The notes under the pieces were generated by a model, which was not told the DNA's origin, made no database searches, and saw only the letters and a list, made by a program, of their open reading frames with translations. The position numbers were made by a program, and so were the translations under genes. From Cynocephalus volans (Eukaryota; Chordata; Mammalia; Dermoptera; Cynocephalidae), in NCBI RefSeq assembly GCF_027409185.1, contig NC_084463.1:50524907-50588906 (forward strand): DNA of 64,000 nucleotides. Reading direction: 5' to 3'. This document shows positions 40,725-52,544 of the stretch, piece after piece. Each line of letters starts with the position of its first letter. The first letter of the stretch is position 1.

Positions 40725-41855
40725 AGGTGCACTCCATAATCCTGTGTCAATTTACACTTGCAGTATCTGATAATTATTTGCCCCCAAACCCCCAGGTCCT
40801 GTTCATTCATCCATATATGCATCAGTCAAATATTTCATTATATGTTTTTGTGTGTTTTTGAGTGTATGTGATGGGCCTGAACTTTCCCTTTTCTTCCCTG
40901 GTTTCTGCCACAGACTTGGCAAGGAGTTCTGTGCATGGGTTTCTCAAGCCCCTGCTACCACTGAATTTTCTTTTCAAACAGAGAAATGCCTGGCTTGAGT
41001 CATCAAGGTTGATGTGGGCTTGAGTGGTAGAATGAGACCAAAATTGCTCAGAGATTATTATCACGGGGATCTGGTGATAGTCAGTAAGATTGAGAACAGC
41101 GGCTACTGTTTAGGATAATCTAAGAATGGCATTTTAATAAATATGTTCTGACATAATAATTTATCATAAAGAGGAAAGAAGAGAAAAAGCTATGTGTCAA
41201 CAATGAAGGTGCAATATATACTATACCCAGATTAACAAAACTGAAATAATTTGTTGCTGGTAGATGGGAATACAAGAAATAGAAAAAGTGTTCTTAAGCC
41301 TGGAAGCAAATAACCCCAGACAATAATACAAATTCACACACAAAAAAAACATGGAGCCACTGTAAAGGTAAATGAGAAACTATAAAAGGCAATATAAGTG
41401 CACATTGTTTCTACTTTCTTCTCTTAATTGACTTAGAAAGAAACCTCATAAAGTTGTATATCTACATTGTATTGTTCTTCCTACAACATATAGAAATGTA
41501 ATATACCAGAACTGATGAAGACCACCAGGCTAGAATTTTCTGAGGTCCTAGTGTGAAATCCACAGTCCCAGACCTTCTGTTTGGCCACAGCTGAGGGACA
41601 TTACTCTCCATGAGAGGGTCTCATAAAAAATGCTGCCCATGCAGAAGCAATCATCTCAGCATCCAGCCACATGGACACATTGAGGTCAATGTGCATGTTT
41701 GACTTATTGTCTAACACCAGTGTTTAATGGGATGAAGAAAAAGAGTGCTTGAAATACACCAAAATGCTTCTACCATGAGGTTCACATTGGTACATAGTGG
41801 TAGTCACATTTACTAAGCTGCTGGTCACAGGTCCACTGGTGTCATGTCTAAGAAA
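40725..41855. other. Unassigned sequence
   Basis: No gene or repeat recognised with confidence. Contains short open frames only. Confidence 0.35.
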
Positions 41856-41859
41856 CTAC

Positions 41860-42540
41860 TTCTCAAAGCAAGGTCACAAAACTCTGCTTCTATATTCTCC
41901 CATAAGAGTTTATTTTTTACATTTAGGTTTATGATCCGTTTTGAGTTAATTTTTGTGTATGCACCGAATCAAGAGTTTAACCTCATTATTTCCATTGTAA
42001 GTATCCATTTTTCTAAGCATTATTTGTTGAAAACCCTAAATTTTACCTTTACATTGTCTTCTCGTATTTGTTGATAATCAATTTACCATAAATGTCAGGA
42101 TTTGTTTGTTGACTTTCAATTCTATTCTACTGATACATATATTTTTTTCTGTGCTCTGTCGCTATCACATTGCCTTCATTACTGATGCTTTATAGCAAAT
42201 TTTTCAGTATTATGTTGATTATACTGGGTCGCTTGCACTTTCACATAATTCTTAAGATGAGCATTTCTAGAGGAAAAAAATGTAGCTTAAGTTTTAATAC
42301 GGATTGTATTGAATCTACATTTCAGTTTGGCAAGTATCATTATGTTAACAATGAATGTTAGCTACGTAAACCAGACATGTATTTTTATTTATTTAGGTCT
42401 TTTATAATTTCACTCAAAAAAGCAGTTCTGTTTTTGCTGTAAACATCTTGAACTTTCAAAAATTTATTCTGAAGTAGGTGTAAGATTTTAGCAGATATTC
42501 TTTATCAGGTTCCTTCTATTTCCAGTTTGTTGTGTGTGTT
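41860..42540 (-). mobile_element. Old L1 ORF2 fragment (antisense)
   Basis: 'TGAGTTAATTTTTGTGTATG' (41942), 'GCATTATTTGTTGAAAACCC', 'TTGTATTGAATCTACATTTCAG' region and 'TTCCTTCTATTTCCAGTTTG' (42512) are diverged reverse-complement ORF2 text. Confidence 0.7.
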
Positions 42541-42742
42541 TAATCACGAAGATGTGTTACCTTTTTTTTATGCTTTAAATGCACATATTGGGAATCAGCT
42601 TCTTCTACAGACACTTTAAAACCAACGGTTCATCTTCCTTTCTGTTTCTGGATCCTTCTCTCACAAACGCAATCTTTCTGAAGGCAAATCAGATTCTATG
42701 TATTAAAAACAGGGTGAGTGGATGAATGAGTAGTTGAGAACC
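42223..42742 (+). repeat. Copy 1 of a 520-bp direct duplication
   Basis: Nearly the same sequence recurs at 53846-54365 in the same orientation, from ACTGGGTC(G/A)CTTGCACTTT to AGTTGAGAACC. It spans old L1 sequence and about 200 bp of non-L1 sequence, so it is not simply two L1 insertions. Confidence 0.9.
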
Positions 42743-42819
42743 CTTGATCTCAGTTATCCTTGCAGCTGACTGCTGTGTTATTGAGGAGGTTTGGTTTTCA
42801 CTCCCATGAAATGTAAATT

Positions 42820-43008
42820 AGAAATTCAAATACCAGGGGCCGAGCCCGTGCCACACTCGGTAGCGTGGGTAGCGTGCGGCGCTGGGAGCACAGCGACGCT
42901 CCCGCCGCGGTTTCGGATGCTATATAGGAATGACCGGTGCACTCACTGGCTGAGTGCCGGTCACGAAAACGACACACACACACACAAAAAAAAGAAATTC
43001 AAATACCA
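42820..43008 (+). mobile_element. tRNA-derived SINE (GC-rich subtype)
   Basis: Body 42836-42992, beginning GGGGCCGAGCCCGTGCCACA, with B box GGTTTCGGATGC and a truncated second monomer ending GTGCCGGTCACG, then a CA/A-rich tail. A perfect 16-bp duplication, AGAAATTCAAATACCA, flanks it (42820-42835, 42993-43008). Confidence 0.93.
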
Positions 43009-43510
43009 ATAATGTTAGAGGGCAGGAAGGAAGATACCTGCAGAGTGCACACTTTAGAAATTTGTCTTCTCTTTATTTACTGTGAAGTGGAAATATTAGC
43101 ACCAAGGGAGAAGAACTTGTAGAAAATACAGCATATCAAAGGTGTGTGTAGCTGAAAATAAAAGAGAAAAATAAGTAAACCTTTATTTACACAAGGATTA
43201 TGTTGAAGGAAGTAGAATAGATTTTGGCCATAGATTTCAGAAGTGCATTTGTGCATTTTGAAAATACTGCTTCTGGTTTATTTTATGAGGGGTCTGATAC
43301 CATCCTCTCTATTTCAGAAGTCTGGATGGTAACCACTGTGTCTGCCTCCATCATGTGTGGGAAGTGTCTGTTCCACATTCTCTCCTGTTACAGGTAAGAG
43401 GGCTCTGGGAGTCACCTGTGGGTCTTCAGCTGGAAAGCATGTGACAGGCTGTTCTTGAGTTCTCACTCTGTGTCCTTCTCCATGAGTCTCATGGGATATC
43501 TGTAACCTAA

Positions 43511-43761
43511 ATGCTGTGCACCCTGTTTGTCTGTGATTGTAGTCAAATGCCTCAGTGAAAATCTCCCAGTCACTTGTAGGCTATTGTGGGAAGGAGCAGA
43601 CAACATTTGGCTGGGGAGGGGAGCAGCAGGTTACAGACATCCAGTGAGACTCCCCACCCCAGCCAAATGTGTTTACTCCTTCCCACAATAGCCTACAAGT
43701 GACTGGGAGATTTTCAGGGAGGCATTTGACTACAATTACAGAAAACCAAGGTGCACAGCAT
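43511..43761. repeat. 251-bp near-perfect inverted repeat (hairpin)
   Basis: Arms of about 111 bp (43511-43621 and 43651-43761) are inverted copies with roughly 90% identity by eye; the core AATCTCCCAGTCACTTGTAG and the following GCTATTGTGGGAAGGAG are identical in both. Loop about 29 nt. No ORF. It abuts antisense L1 sequence on its right. May be a foldback element or an inverted duplication. Confidence 0.92.
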
Positions 43762-43764
43762 GTC

Positions 43765-44190
43765 GGTTTTTAATTCAATAGATATAATTTCCTAAATGGT
43801 GTAAGGTAAGGGTCCGACTTTATTTTTTTTGCACGTGTGTGTCCTGTTTTCCCAGCATTATTTGTTGAATAGACTACCCTTTCCTGATTGTGTAGTCTTG
43901 CCATTTTGGATGAGGATTATTTGAACATATATGAGGGTACTTCAAAAAGCTATCTTTTATTTTATTTTTTCACAAATATTTTGAAGTACCCTCTTGTGTG
44001 AGATTTTATTTCTGGGATTCCTGTTTTATTCCACTGGTCTAAATCTCTGTCTTTATGCAAGTTTCGTACTATCTGGATTACTGTAACTTTGTAATATGTT
44101 TGGAAATCAGAAAGTGTGAGGGCCAAAATTTGCTTTTCGCCCATCTCTAGTATCTTTAGGTTTGTTCTCTCCTTCTGAATGTTCAACATA
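43765..44190 (-). mobile_element. L1 ORF2 fragment (antisense)
   Basis: 'TTTTCCCAGCATTATTTGTTG', 'TTATTCCACTGGTCTAAATC', 'ACTGTAACTTTGTAATATGT' are ORF2 reverse-complement motifs. Interrupted by the MITE at 43933. Confidence 0.8.
43933..43993. mobile_element. Mariner-type MITE, 61 bp
   Basis: Perfect 15-bp terminal inverted repeats GAGGGTACTTCAAAA/TTTTGAAGTACCCTC, inserted in L1. Related to the copy at 36230. Confidence 0.8.
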
Positions 44191-44202
44191 TTGTTTTGGC
44201 TT

Positions 44203-44264
44203 CTTCCTTCCTTCCTCCCTTCCTTCCTTCCTTCCTTCCTCCCTCCCTCCCTCCCTCCCTCCCT
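44203..44264. repeat. (TTCC)n/(TCCC)n microsatellite
   Basis: CTTCC units grading into CTCCC units, at the boundary of the next L1. Confidence 0.95.
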
Positions 44265-44267
44265 GTT

Positions 44268-45710
44268 AAGAGTGAGAACATGTGTTATTTCCCCTTCCTT
44301 GTTTGGTTTATTTCACTTAACATGATTTTCTCCAGACACATCCATGTTGCTGCAAATGGCAGAATTTCATTCCTTTTTATGGCTGAGTATGTATACACAT
44401 TTTCCTTATCCAGTCATCAATCGAAGGACATTTAGGTTGGTTCCATATTTTGGCTATTGAAAATAGAGCTACTATGAACATGGGAGTGCACGTATCCATT
44501 TAGCATGATTATTTCCATTCCTTTGGATATATGCCCAGTACTGGGATTGCTGGATCATATGGTAGTTCTATCTGTAGTTGTTTCAGGAACATCCATACCA
44601 TTTCCCATAATGACTGCACCAGTTTACAGTTCCACCAGCAGTGTAGAAGAGTTCCCCTTTCCCCGCATCCTTGCCAGCATTTATTATTCTCAGTCTTTTA
44701 ATAATGGCCAGTCTAACTGGCGTGAGATGATATCTCAATATGGTTTTGATTTTCATTTCTCTAATGATTAGTGATGCGGAGCATTTTTTTCATTTGTCTG
44801 CTGGACATTTGTATGTCTTCCTTTGAAAAACGTCTATTCATCTTCTTTGCCCATTTCTTAATTGGATTATTATTGATCTATATATTTATTTTTACTGTAT
44901 AGTTGTTTGAGTTCTTTATATATTCTGGATATTAATCTCTTGTCAGATGTATAGTTTGCAAATATTCTCTCCCCTTCCATACATTGTCTTTCCACTCTGT
45001 TGATTGTTTCCTTTGCCATGCAGAAGCAATTTACTTTGATATAATCTCATTTGTTTATATTTTCTTTACTTGCTTGTGCTTTGGGGGTCTTCTGCATAAA
45101 GTCTTTGTCCAATCCTACTTGCTGAAGTGTTTCCCCTATGTTTTCCATTAGTAATGTTATGGTTTTGGTCTTATATTTAAGTCTTTAGTCCATTTTGAGT
45201 TGATTTTGCTATGTGGTTAGAGGTACAAGTCCAGTTTCATTCTTCAGCATAGGGATGCCCAATTTTCCCAGCACCATTTATTGAAGAGGCAGTCTTTCCC
45301 CCAGTGTATGTTCTTGTTGATTTTGTCAAAGATCAGTTTGCTGTAAGTATGTGGGTTGATTCCCAGGTTTTCTATACTGTTCCATTGATCCAAGTGTTCG
45401 TTTTTATGCCAGTACCATGCTGTTTTGGTTACAATAGCTTTGTAATATAATTTGAAGTCAGGTAGTGTTATGCCACCGGGTTTATTTCTAGATTTTGCTC
45501 AGGATTGCTTTGGGTATTTGAGGTCTTTTGTTTTTATATATGAATGTTAGGATTGCTTTTTCTTTTATTGTGAGGAATGTCATTGGTATTTTGATGAGGA
45601 TTGCATTGAATCTGTAGATTGCTTTGGGTGAGATAGGCATTTTCAGGATGTTAATTCTTCCATTCCAAGAGCATAGTATGCCTTACCACCTTTTTGTGTC
45701 CTCTTTAGTT
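44268..45710 (-). mobile_element. L1, 3' portion (antisense), well preserved
   Basis: From 'GAGTGAGAACATGTGTTATT' through 'GGACATTTAGGTTGGTTCCA', 'TGATATCTCAATATGGTTTT', 'TCTGGATATTAATCTCTTGT', 'ACCATGCTGTTTTGGTTACA' to 'AATTCTTCCATTCCAAGAGC', all in the right order for 3'UTR to mid ORF2. ORF2 broken by stops. Confidence 0.9.
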
Positions 45711-45719
45711 TCTTTCAGT

Positions 45720-46255
45720 AGTGTTGAAAGTATAGAATACATTATTTTAAAGTATGCTCACTCTGTTGTACAACAATATATATCCTGAAATTACTTGTTC
45801 TGTCCATCTGAAATATTTTATCCTTTGACCAACATATCTCCTTTTGTCACCCCACTCCGAACCCCAGATAACCACCATGGTACTCTGTTTCTATGAGTGA
45901 GACAATTTTGGATTCACATATAAATGAGTTCATGAAGTTTTTGTCTTTCTGTGCCTGCCATATTTCATTCAGCATAATGTCGTCCAGGTACATGCAGTTT
46001 TCTTTTAAGGATGAAAAGAATCCTGCTGTTGTTGTTTTTTTTAATTACTGTACATGCATGTGGGTACAATGTTGATTTTCAATACTTGTTTTCAACGTGT
46101 GGTGGTTAGATCAGTGTAGTTAGGGTATTCATCATTACAATATACAATCGTTTTTTGTGTCTGTTGACCAAATCCTTATTAGCCCCCTTCCCTCTCCCCT
46201 CTCCTACCCCCCCCATTTTCCACCTCTAGTTTTTTGTAAAGAAAATGTAATTTTA
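45720..46255 (-). mobile_element. Two L1 3'UTR pieces (antisense)
   Basis: An older L1M-type 3' end (45720-46020, 'CAGATAACCACCATGGTACT', 'CATTTCATTCAGCATAATGT') followed by the younger lineage 3'UTR ('CAATGTTGATTTTCAATACT', 'ATTCATCATTACAATATACA', CCTCTCCCC tract). The latter belongs with the L1 that resumes at 46880. Confidence 0.75.
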
Positions 46256-46264
46256 TTAATATTA

Positions 46265-46880
46265 TTTTTTACATTCTAGCATGTTGTTGCCATGCAGTTG
46301 GGAGGGAGGGGGAGAGGAGAAATGGGAAGGAAATGGAGTGGAAGAAGGAGGAAGGAGGAGAGGTGGTATTGAGGCCTGTGGCATCCCCTCATTCCCACAG
46401 GAGAGACTGGGGGATTCCAACAGTGGCTTGCTCATTGCTGGGCTGGGTGCAGATGTAAGGCAGGTGTGATAAAAGCCCTCACCACCCACTGTCCCAGCTT
46501 GGGAACCCAGGGCCTTTCTTGCTACAGCTTGGTGGTTGCCACTGGGCTGGTTGCATGTGTTGGGGTATGTGGCTGATGCCCAAGAGCCCCCGCCATCCTG
46601 GGTGGGACAGCTCGTGGCACTCCCTGCAGTGGCTCAGTGCTCACTGCTGAACTGGCTGCAGGTGTCAGGGTGTTGTGGCTGTGGCCCAAGGCCCCACACC
46701 ACCCCAGCTCTAGAGAGCCCAGGGTGCTTCCTGCAGTGACTCAGTGATCACTGCTGAGCTGGCTGTGGGTGTTGAGGGTGTGAGGCCAAAGCTTGAGCTC
46801 CCCCACAAACCCAGCTCAGGAAAGCCTGGGGTGCTTCCTGTGGTGGCTAGGTGGCTGCCACTGGGCTGGTTGTGGCCACA
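46265..46880. repeat. GC-rich minisatellite within an L1 3'UTR
   Basis: A purine tract (GGGAGGGAGGGGGAGAGGAG region, 46300-46360) is followed by roughly five diverged units of about 80-110 bp with the recurring words 'GCTGAGCTGGCTGTGGGTGT', 'CCCAGGGTGCTTCCTGCAGTG' and 'GCCACTGGGCTGGTT'. Both sides carry (C)CTCTAGTTTTTT / CATCTAGTTTTTT, so the block sits within the L1 3'UTR. Confidence 0.75.
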
Positions 46881-47440
46881 TCTAGTTTTTTAAAAGTTCA
46901 GTCTATTACTGTGATTGTTCTTTCTTTCTTTCTTTCTCTCTGTCTTTCTTTATTGTTCATTTGTTTATTTATGGATTCAGCTCCCAATTATGATTATGCA
47001 TATGTGGTATTTCTCTTTCTGTACCTGGGTTGTTTCACTTAGGAGAATTTTCCCCAGGCTCACCCATGTTGTTGCAAATGGCAGAATTTTATTCTTTTTT
47101 ATGGCTGTGTAGTATTCCATTATGTTTATATACCACAATTTCCTTATCCAGTCATCCATCGGTAGACATTTAGGTTGGTTCCAACATCTAGCTATTGTAA
47201 ATAGAGCTGCAATAAACATGGGAGTGCAGGTATCTCTTTGACCTGATGTTTTACAATCCTCTGGATATATCCCCAGGACTCGGATTGCTGGATCATGTGA
47301 AAGTTCTATCTGTATTTGTTTAAGGAATCTTTGTACTGTTCTCCACAATGGCAGTACTAATTTACAGCCCCATCGACAGTGCAGGAGGGTTCCACTCTCT
47401 CCATATCTTTACCATCATTTGTTATTCTCTGTCTTTTTAA
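46881..47440 (-). mobile_element. L1, 3' end (antisense)
   Basis: 'AAGTTCAGTCTATTACTGTG', (TTTC)n at 46920, 'AGTATTCCATTATGTTTATA', 'TAGACATTTAGGTTGGTTCC', 'CAATAAACATGGGAGTGCAG'. A minus-strand frame of 123 codons (47348-46977) is the C-terminus of ORF2, matching the L1 reverse-transcriptase tail. Confidence 0.88.
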
Positions 47441-47449
47441 TAATATATA

Positions 47450-50190
47450 TACCACATTTCTTTATTTAGTCCTGATGGACATGTTGATTAACTTCATATC
47501 TTGGCTATCGTGAATAAGATTACAATAAACACAAGAGTAAAAATATTTCTTTGACATACTGATTTCATTTATTTTAGATATATATACCCAGATGTAAAAT
47601 TGCTGGATCTTATGGTAGTTCCATTTTTAATATTTTGAGAATATCATACTGGTTTACATAATACCTTTACTAACTTACATTCCCACCAACAGTGTACAAG
47701 TGCCCGCTTATCTCTGCACCCGTTCCAAGAGTTTTCTTTCTTTTTTAGTAATAGCCATGCTAACAGCTGTGATGTAATGTCTATTAGTTGTTTCTTTAAA
47801 TTGCCTTTCCCTGATGACTGGTAATGTTAAACGTTACTTTTTCCACATACTTAGTGGTATTTGTATATCTTCTTATGATAAATACATTTCCAGAGTTTTT
47901 CGTATTTTAGTTTTTGTTCGTTTTTTCACCACTTTTAATTGGGTTATTTGTTTTCTTGCTATTAAGTTAAGTTCCTTATCTATTTTGGATCTTAACCACT
48001 TATAAGATATATGGTTCCCAAATGGTTTTCTTATCCTCTACGTTGTCCCTTTACTCTGTTGACTGTCTCCTTTGCTTCACGTGAGCTTTTAGTTTTATGA
48101 GCTGCCATGTGTCCATTTCTACCTCGGTGAGCTGTGCTCTAGAGTTCATGTCCGAAACATCTTTACTCAGGCCAAAGGCATGAAGGTTTTACCTCTAGCA
48201 GTTTTACAGTTTCTGGTCTGAGGTTTAATTCTTTAATTATTTTAGGTTTTTTTTTTACATGGGTAAAATATGGTCCATTTTTGTTTTTCTGGATGTAGAT
48301 ATTCAGTGTTTCTGACACTCTTAAAGAACCTATTGATTTCCCATTGTCTGTTAATGATATTTTGGTCAAAAATCAATTGACCATAAACGTGTGGGTTTCC
48401 TTTAGGACACTCTATTCTATTCCATTGGTCTTTGTATCTGTTTTTACGCCAGTGGCATGCTATATTGATTACTAGAGCTTTATATTATATTTTTAAATCA
48501 GGTAGTGTGATGCTATCAGCTTTGCTCTTTTCACTCAATTTTACTTTGCCTGTTTGGGGTCTTTTGTGGTTCCATTCAAATTTTAGAATTTGTTTCTATT
48601 TATGTGAAAAAATGGTATAGGATTTTGATAGACATTGCAATGAATCTGTAGATCACTTTGGGTATTATGTGTATTTTCTCCATATCAATTCTTCAAAATA
48701 ATAAGCACCAAATATTTCCATTTATTTTTGTATTTTTCAATTTCTTCCTTCAATGCTTTATCCTTTCAGTGCACAGACATTTCACCACCTTCGTTAAATT
48801 TATTTCTAAATATTTTATTTTTTTCTTTCTTTCTGATTTGGATGCTTTTTATTTATTTTTCTTGCTTGACATTTTGGCAAAGACTTCCAGTACTATGTTA
48901 AATAGAATTGAAAAGGGTGGCTATTCTTTTCTATTTCTGAACTTGATAAAAAGCTTTCAACCTTTCACTGTCGAGTATCGTATTCGATTGAACTTGTCAT
49001 ACATTAACTTTATTGTGTAGAAGCACATTTTTCTATACCTAATTTACTGAAATTTTAGTCATTTGTTAAAAATATGTTCAATATTCTCAGTTGCGTTTTT
49101 CTTTTTCGTATCTATTGATATGATCACATGGTTTCTGTGTTTTAGCCCGTTAATATGGTATGTCACCTTTATTGGTTTGCATATGTTAAAACTCCCTTAC
49201 CTCACAGAAATAAATCTCACTTGTTCATGGTGAATAAACCTTTTAATGTGCTATTGAATTCAATTTTCTGCATCTGAATTTATGAGTGAGACTGGCCTAT
49301 AATTTTTCTCTTGCAGTGTTCTTGTCTAACTTTTATATAAGGTAATGCTGGCCTTCTAAAATGAGTTGTAAGTCTTCCATCCTGAACATTTCAGAAGATT
49401 TGAGAAGCACTGGTATTAGTTCTTTAAGTGGCTGGTAGAATTTAAACATGAAGCCCTTGGGTTCTGGGCTTTTATTTGATGAGAATTTGGAGGGAGATTA
49501 TTATCATTTATTCAATCACCTTACTTGTTATCTGTCTGTTCAGATTTTGTCTTTCTGTGTAATTTTATCCTAGTAGGTTGTATGTGTCTAAAAATATTCA
49601 TTTATTCTAGGTATCCATTTTGTTGCTGTAACTCACTGAGAGTAATTTAAATTTTTTCATGTTTGTTTTTCTCCGACATCAGTTGAAATGTCTTCTCTTT
49701 CATTTTTTATTTTACTTACTTGTGTCCTCTCACTTTTCTTATTAACCTAGGTAAAGTTTTATCAACTTTGTCTTTTAAGAAAACAAAAACAAAACCAAAA
49801 AATCTTAGTTCTGTTGATCTTCTCTAGTTTTTTAGTTTCTATTTTATTTATGTCTCTGCTCATTTTTGTTACTTCATTCCTTCTACTAACATTGGGTGTG
49901 GTTGTTCTTGGTTTTCTGATCCTTGAATTGTAATATTAGGTTGTTCCTCTGACATTTTTTTTAATGTGGATATTTACTACTATAAACTTTCCTGTTACAC
50001 CTTCTTTTCTCATCCTGTAAGTTTTGATATTTCTTGTCTCCATTTCTGTTTATCTCATAATATTTTTAAAAATTTTTATTTTGATTTCTACTTTGACCTA
50101 TGAGTTGTTCTGGAGCATGTTGTTTAATTCACATGTTTGTGAATTTTTCAAATTTCTTCTTCACTATGATTTGAATTTGTCCATCCAAAT
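47450..50190 (-). mobile_element. L1M-type element (antisense)
   Basis: Ordered ORF2 reverse-complement landmarks: 'ACTGGTTTACATAATACCTT', 'TTCCATTGGTCTTTGTATCT', 'CAATGAATCTGTAGATCACT', 'ATGAAGCCCTTGGGTTCTGG', 'TTCTGTTGATCTTCTCTAGT'. Broken throughout. Confidence 0.85.
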
Positions 50191-50192
50191 TT

Positions 50193-50440
50193 TATGTTCA
50201 ACCTTAATCTCCAATTGAATTCCATTAAGAGGTAGGCCCTTCAGAGGTGATTAGATTATGAGGGCTCCTTTCTTATGAATGGTATTAAGACTTATGTAAA
50301 AGGAACTCTTTATACAGTATTTGGATCTTTTTTTTATCTACTGCCATTGCTATGAGGATGAAAAGCTTAAGGCACCATCTTGGAAGGATGAACCCCAGTT
50401 ATTAATATTTTGTCTATCTCCTACATGTTTTTTTTTCTTT
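50193..50440 (+). mobile_element. MaLR LTR fragment inserted in L1
   Basis: 'AATCTCCAATTGAATTCCAT', 'GAGGTGATTAGATTATGAGG' and 'TTCTTATGAATGGTATTAAG' fit an MST/MLT1-type LTR. Confidence 0.65.
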
Positions 50441-50459
50441 GTGATCACCAAGCCTTTCA

Positions 50460-51880
50460 TAAAATATCTGAGAGTAATAAAATCTTAATTTAAGCTGATA
50501 ACATTTTAACCTTGATTGCAAACAAAATCTATATTCATTTGCTCTAAGCCAACATTTCATGCTTTTGATGTCACAATTTACATTTTTATATAGTATATTT
50601 CTTAATTTTTTATTGATATTGAAGTTTTTAATAGTTTTCTTTTCTCTTTTATTCTATAGATATAAGTGATTTACACATCTCTGTTACATTATCATAGTGT
50701 TTTGAATTTGAATATATATTTATCTTTAGCATTATGATTTTTACTTTCATAGGTTTTCATGTTTTAGGTTAATGTCTCTTCACTTTAATTTGAAGAACTC
50801 ATGTTAGCATTTCTTGTAAGGGAGGTGGTGGTAATAAATTCCTTCAACTTTTGCTTGTCTAGGAATGTCTCCATTTTTCCATTTCTAAAGGACAGTTTCC
50901 CAATGTGAACTGTTCTTGTTTGGCTTTCCCCCCCATCTTTCAGCATTTCACTATCCCTTGGATTGCAGGGCTTTTGTTGATAAATCAGGTGATAGCTTAA
51001 TGGGGGTTTCATTATATGTGATGAGTCTTTTGTCTGCAAGCTGCTTTCAAGACTCTCTCATTGTTTTGAATTTTAACATCTTGATAATTCACTTCAGATT
51101 ATATTGTGTATGTATGTTGATCTTGCCTCAGGTTCTTTGAGCTTCTTGATGTCCACATTCCTCCCAAGATATGGAGGTTTTCTGACAGTATTTTTTTAAA
51201 TAAACCGTCCTCCCCTTTTTCTCTCACTTTTCCTGCTGAGATGCCCATAACTTCTATGTGTTCACAGTTGATGGCGTTACATGGGTCCCTTTTGTATTCT
51301 TCACCTTTTTCCATTTTGCTGTTTTTGCTGCTCCTGTTGTTCCTCTCAGTGGCTTATTTCAAATAATCTACCTTTGAGTTTGTTGGGTATTTCTGCATGA
51401 TCACAACTGCTGCTGAAGTCTCCATTCATTTTTTTCACTTCTCTCATTGTTTTCTTCAGCTCCATCATTTCTGTTTGGTTCCCTTTTTATGGTTTCTATT
51501 TCTTTTATAAACACAATTTTGTTTATGTATTTTTAAAATTGTATTTAGTTCTGTATCAGTGGCCTTTTTTTTTTTTTTGGTTGCTTTGTTTGTTTGCAGC
51601 TCACTGAGATTCATTAAGACTGTTATTTGGAATTATTTTTCTACCAATTCATAGATCTCATTTCTTTGCAGTTAGTTACTGGAGTTTATAAGTTTCTTTT
51701 AATGTCATCATGATTCACTGATCCTTCTTTATCTGCTACATTTGCATTAATGTCTGTGCATTTGAAGGGATACATACCTCTTACGGTCTTTACAAGTTAT
51801 GGGCTTTAAAAAACATTTTGGCAGGTTAAGGGCTTCGCCTTTTAGTTTCTGAGTCCATCTGAGTAGATAAACTTGGTCAC
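50460..51880 (-). mobile_element. L1M/HAL1-type 5' portion (antisense)
   Basis: Text such as 'GTTAGCATTTCTTGTAAGGG', 'TTGTCTAGGAATGTCTCCAT', 'TTGAGCTTCTTGATGTCCAC' and 'TCATTTCTTTGCAGTTAGTT' is the reverse complement of old L1/HAL1 sequence upstream of and around ORF1. Continuation of the element at 47450. Confidence 0.7.
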
Positions 51881-51884
51881 AAAC

Positions 51885-52540
51885 ATTCACGTTTCTATCC
51901 TGCCAGCCATGGCTCAGGTTGTAAACATGACAGGACTATGAGGGTTCCAACCCCCTACCAACCTGATTCTGTTCAGGAAGGGCCCCTTTCATCTCTGCTA
52001 CACAGACACAGAAACACACACACACTCACAGAGTTATGAGGAACAGGTGAAAAACTGCCCAGATAAGATCACAGGTGAGGACTGGCCTAAACAGACCTTC
52101 CCTGGACTGCCCTGTGTTACCTGTGACTGCCTTCTACCAAATAACCAAAGGTGTTGGGGGTGAGGACTGAGCCAATGTCTGCATTATTGAAAAATTTTCT
52201 CACTCCAGGCTTTTCTGAGGCAAGCACCTCAGAAAGTCAGGACACAGCAGAATATCTTCCTCTCTTGAGTGTTTCTTGGCAAGTGAGCTGAGCAGGGGGC
52301 TTTCTCTCAAATGTAGGTGTCTGGTTACCAAAGTTCTAAGTTCTTTTTGGGTCTATTGTTAAGGAAGTGAGGTCACATCTTCAATGTTACATGACCTGGG
52401 TCTCTGTCTTCAATACCCTCTACTCAAAGATTCCACTAGGCTGCTGGCTGCTCACCCTCCTCTCCTTTGTCACCTCTTTCGAGTCCATGATTGTGCAAAC
52501 ACAGCCCTTCCTCAGCCCCCTGGGAAAAAGTGAATGTAGC
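51885..52540. other. Unassigned sequence
   Basis: Moderate G+C, one (AC) run at 52016. No exon or repeat recognised. Confidence 0.35.
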
Positions 52541-52544
52541 TGGT

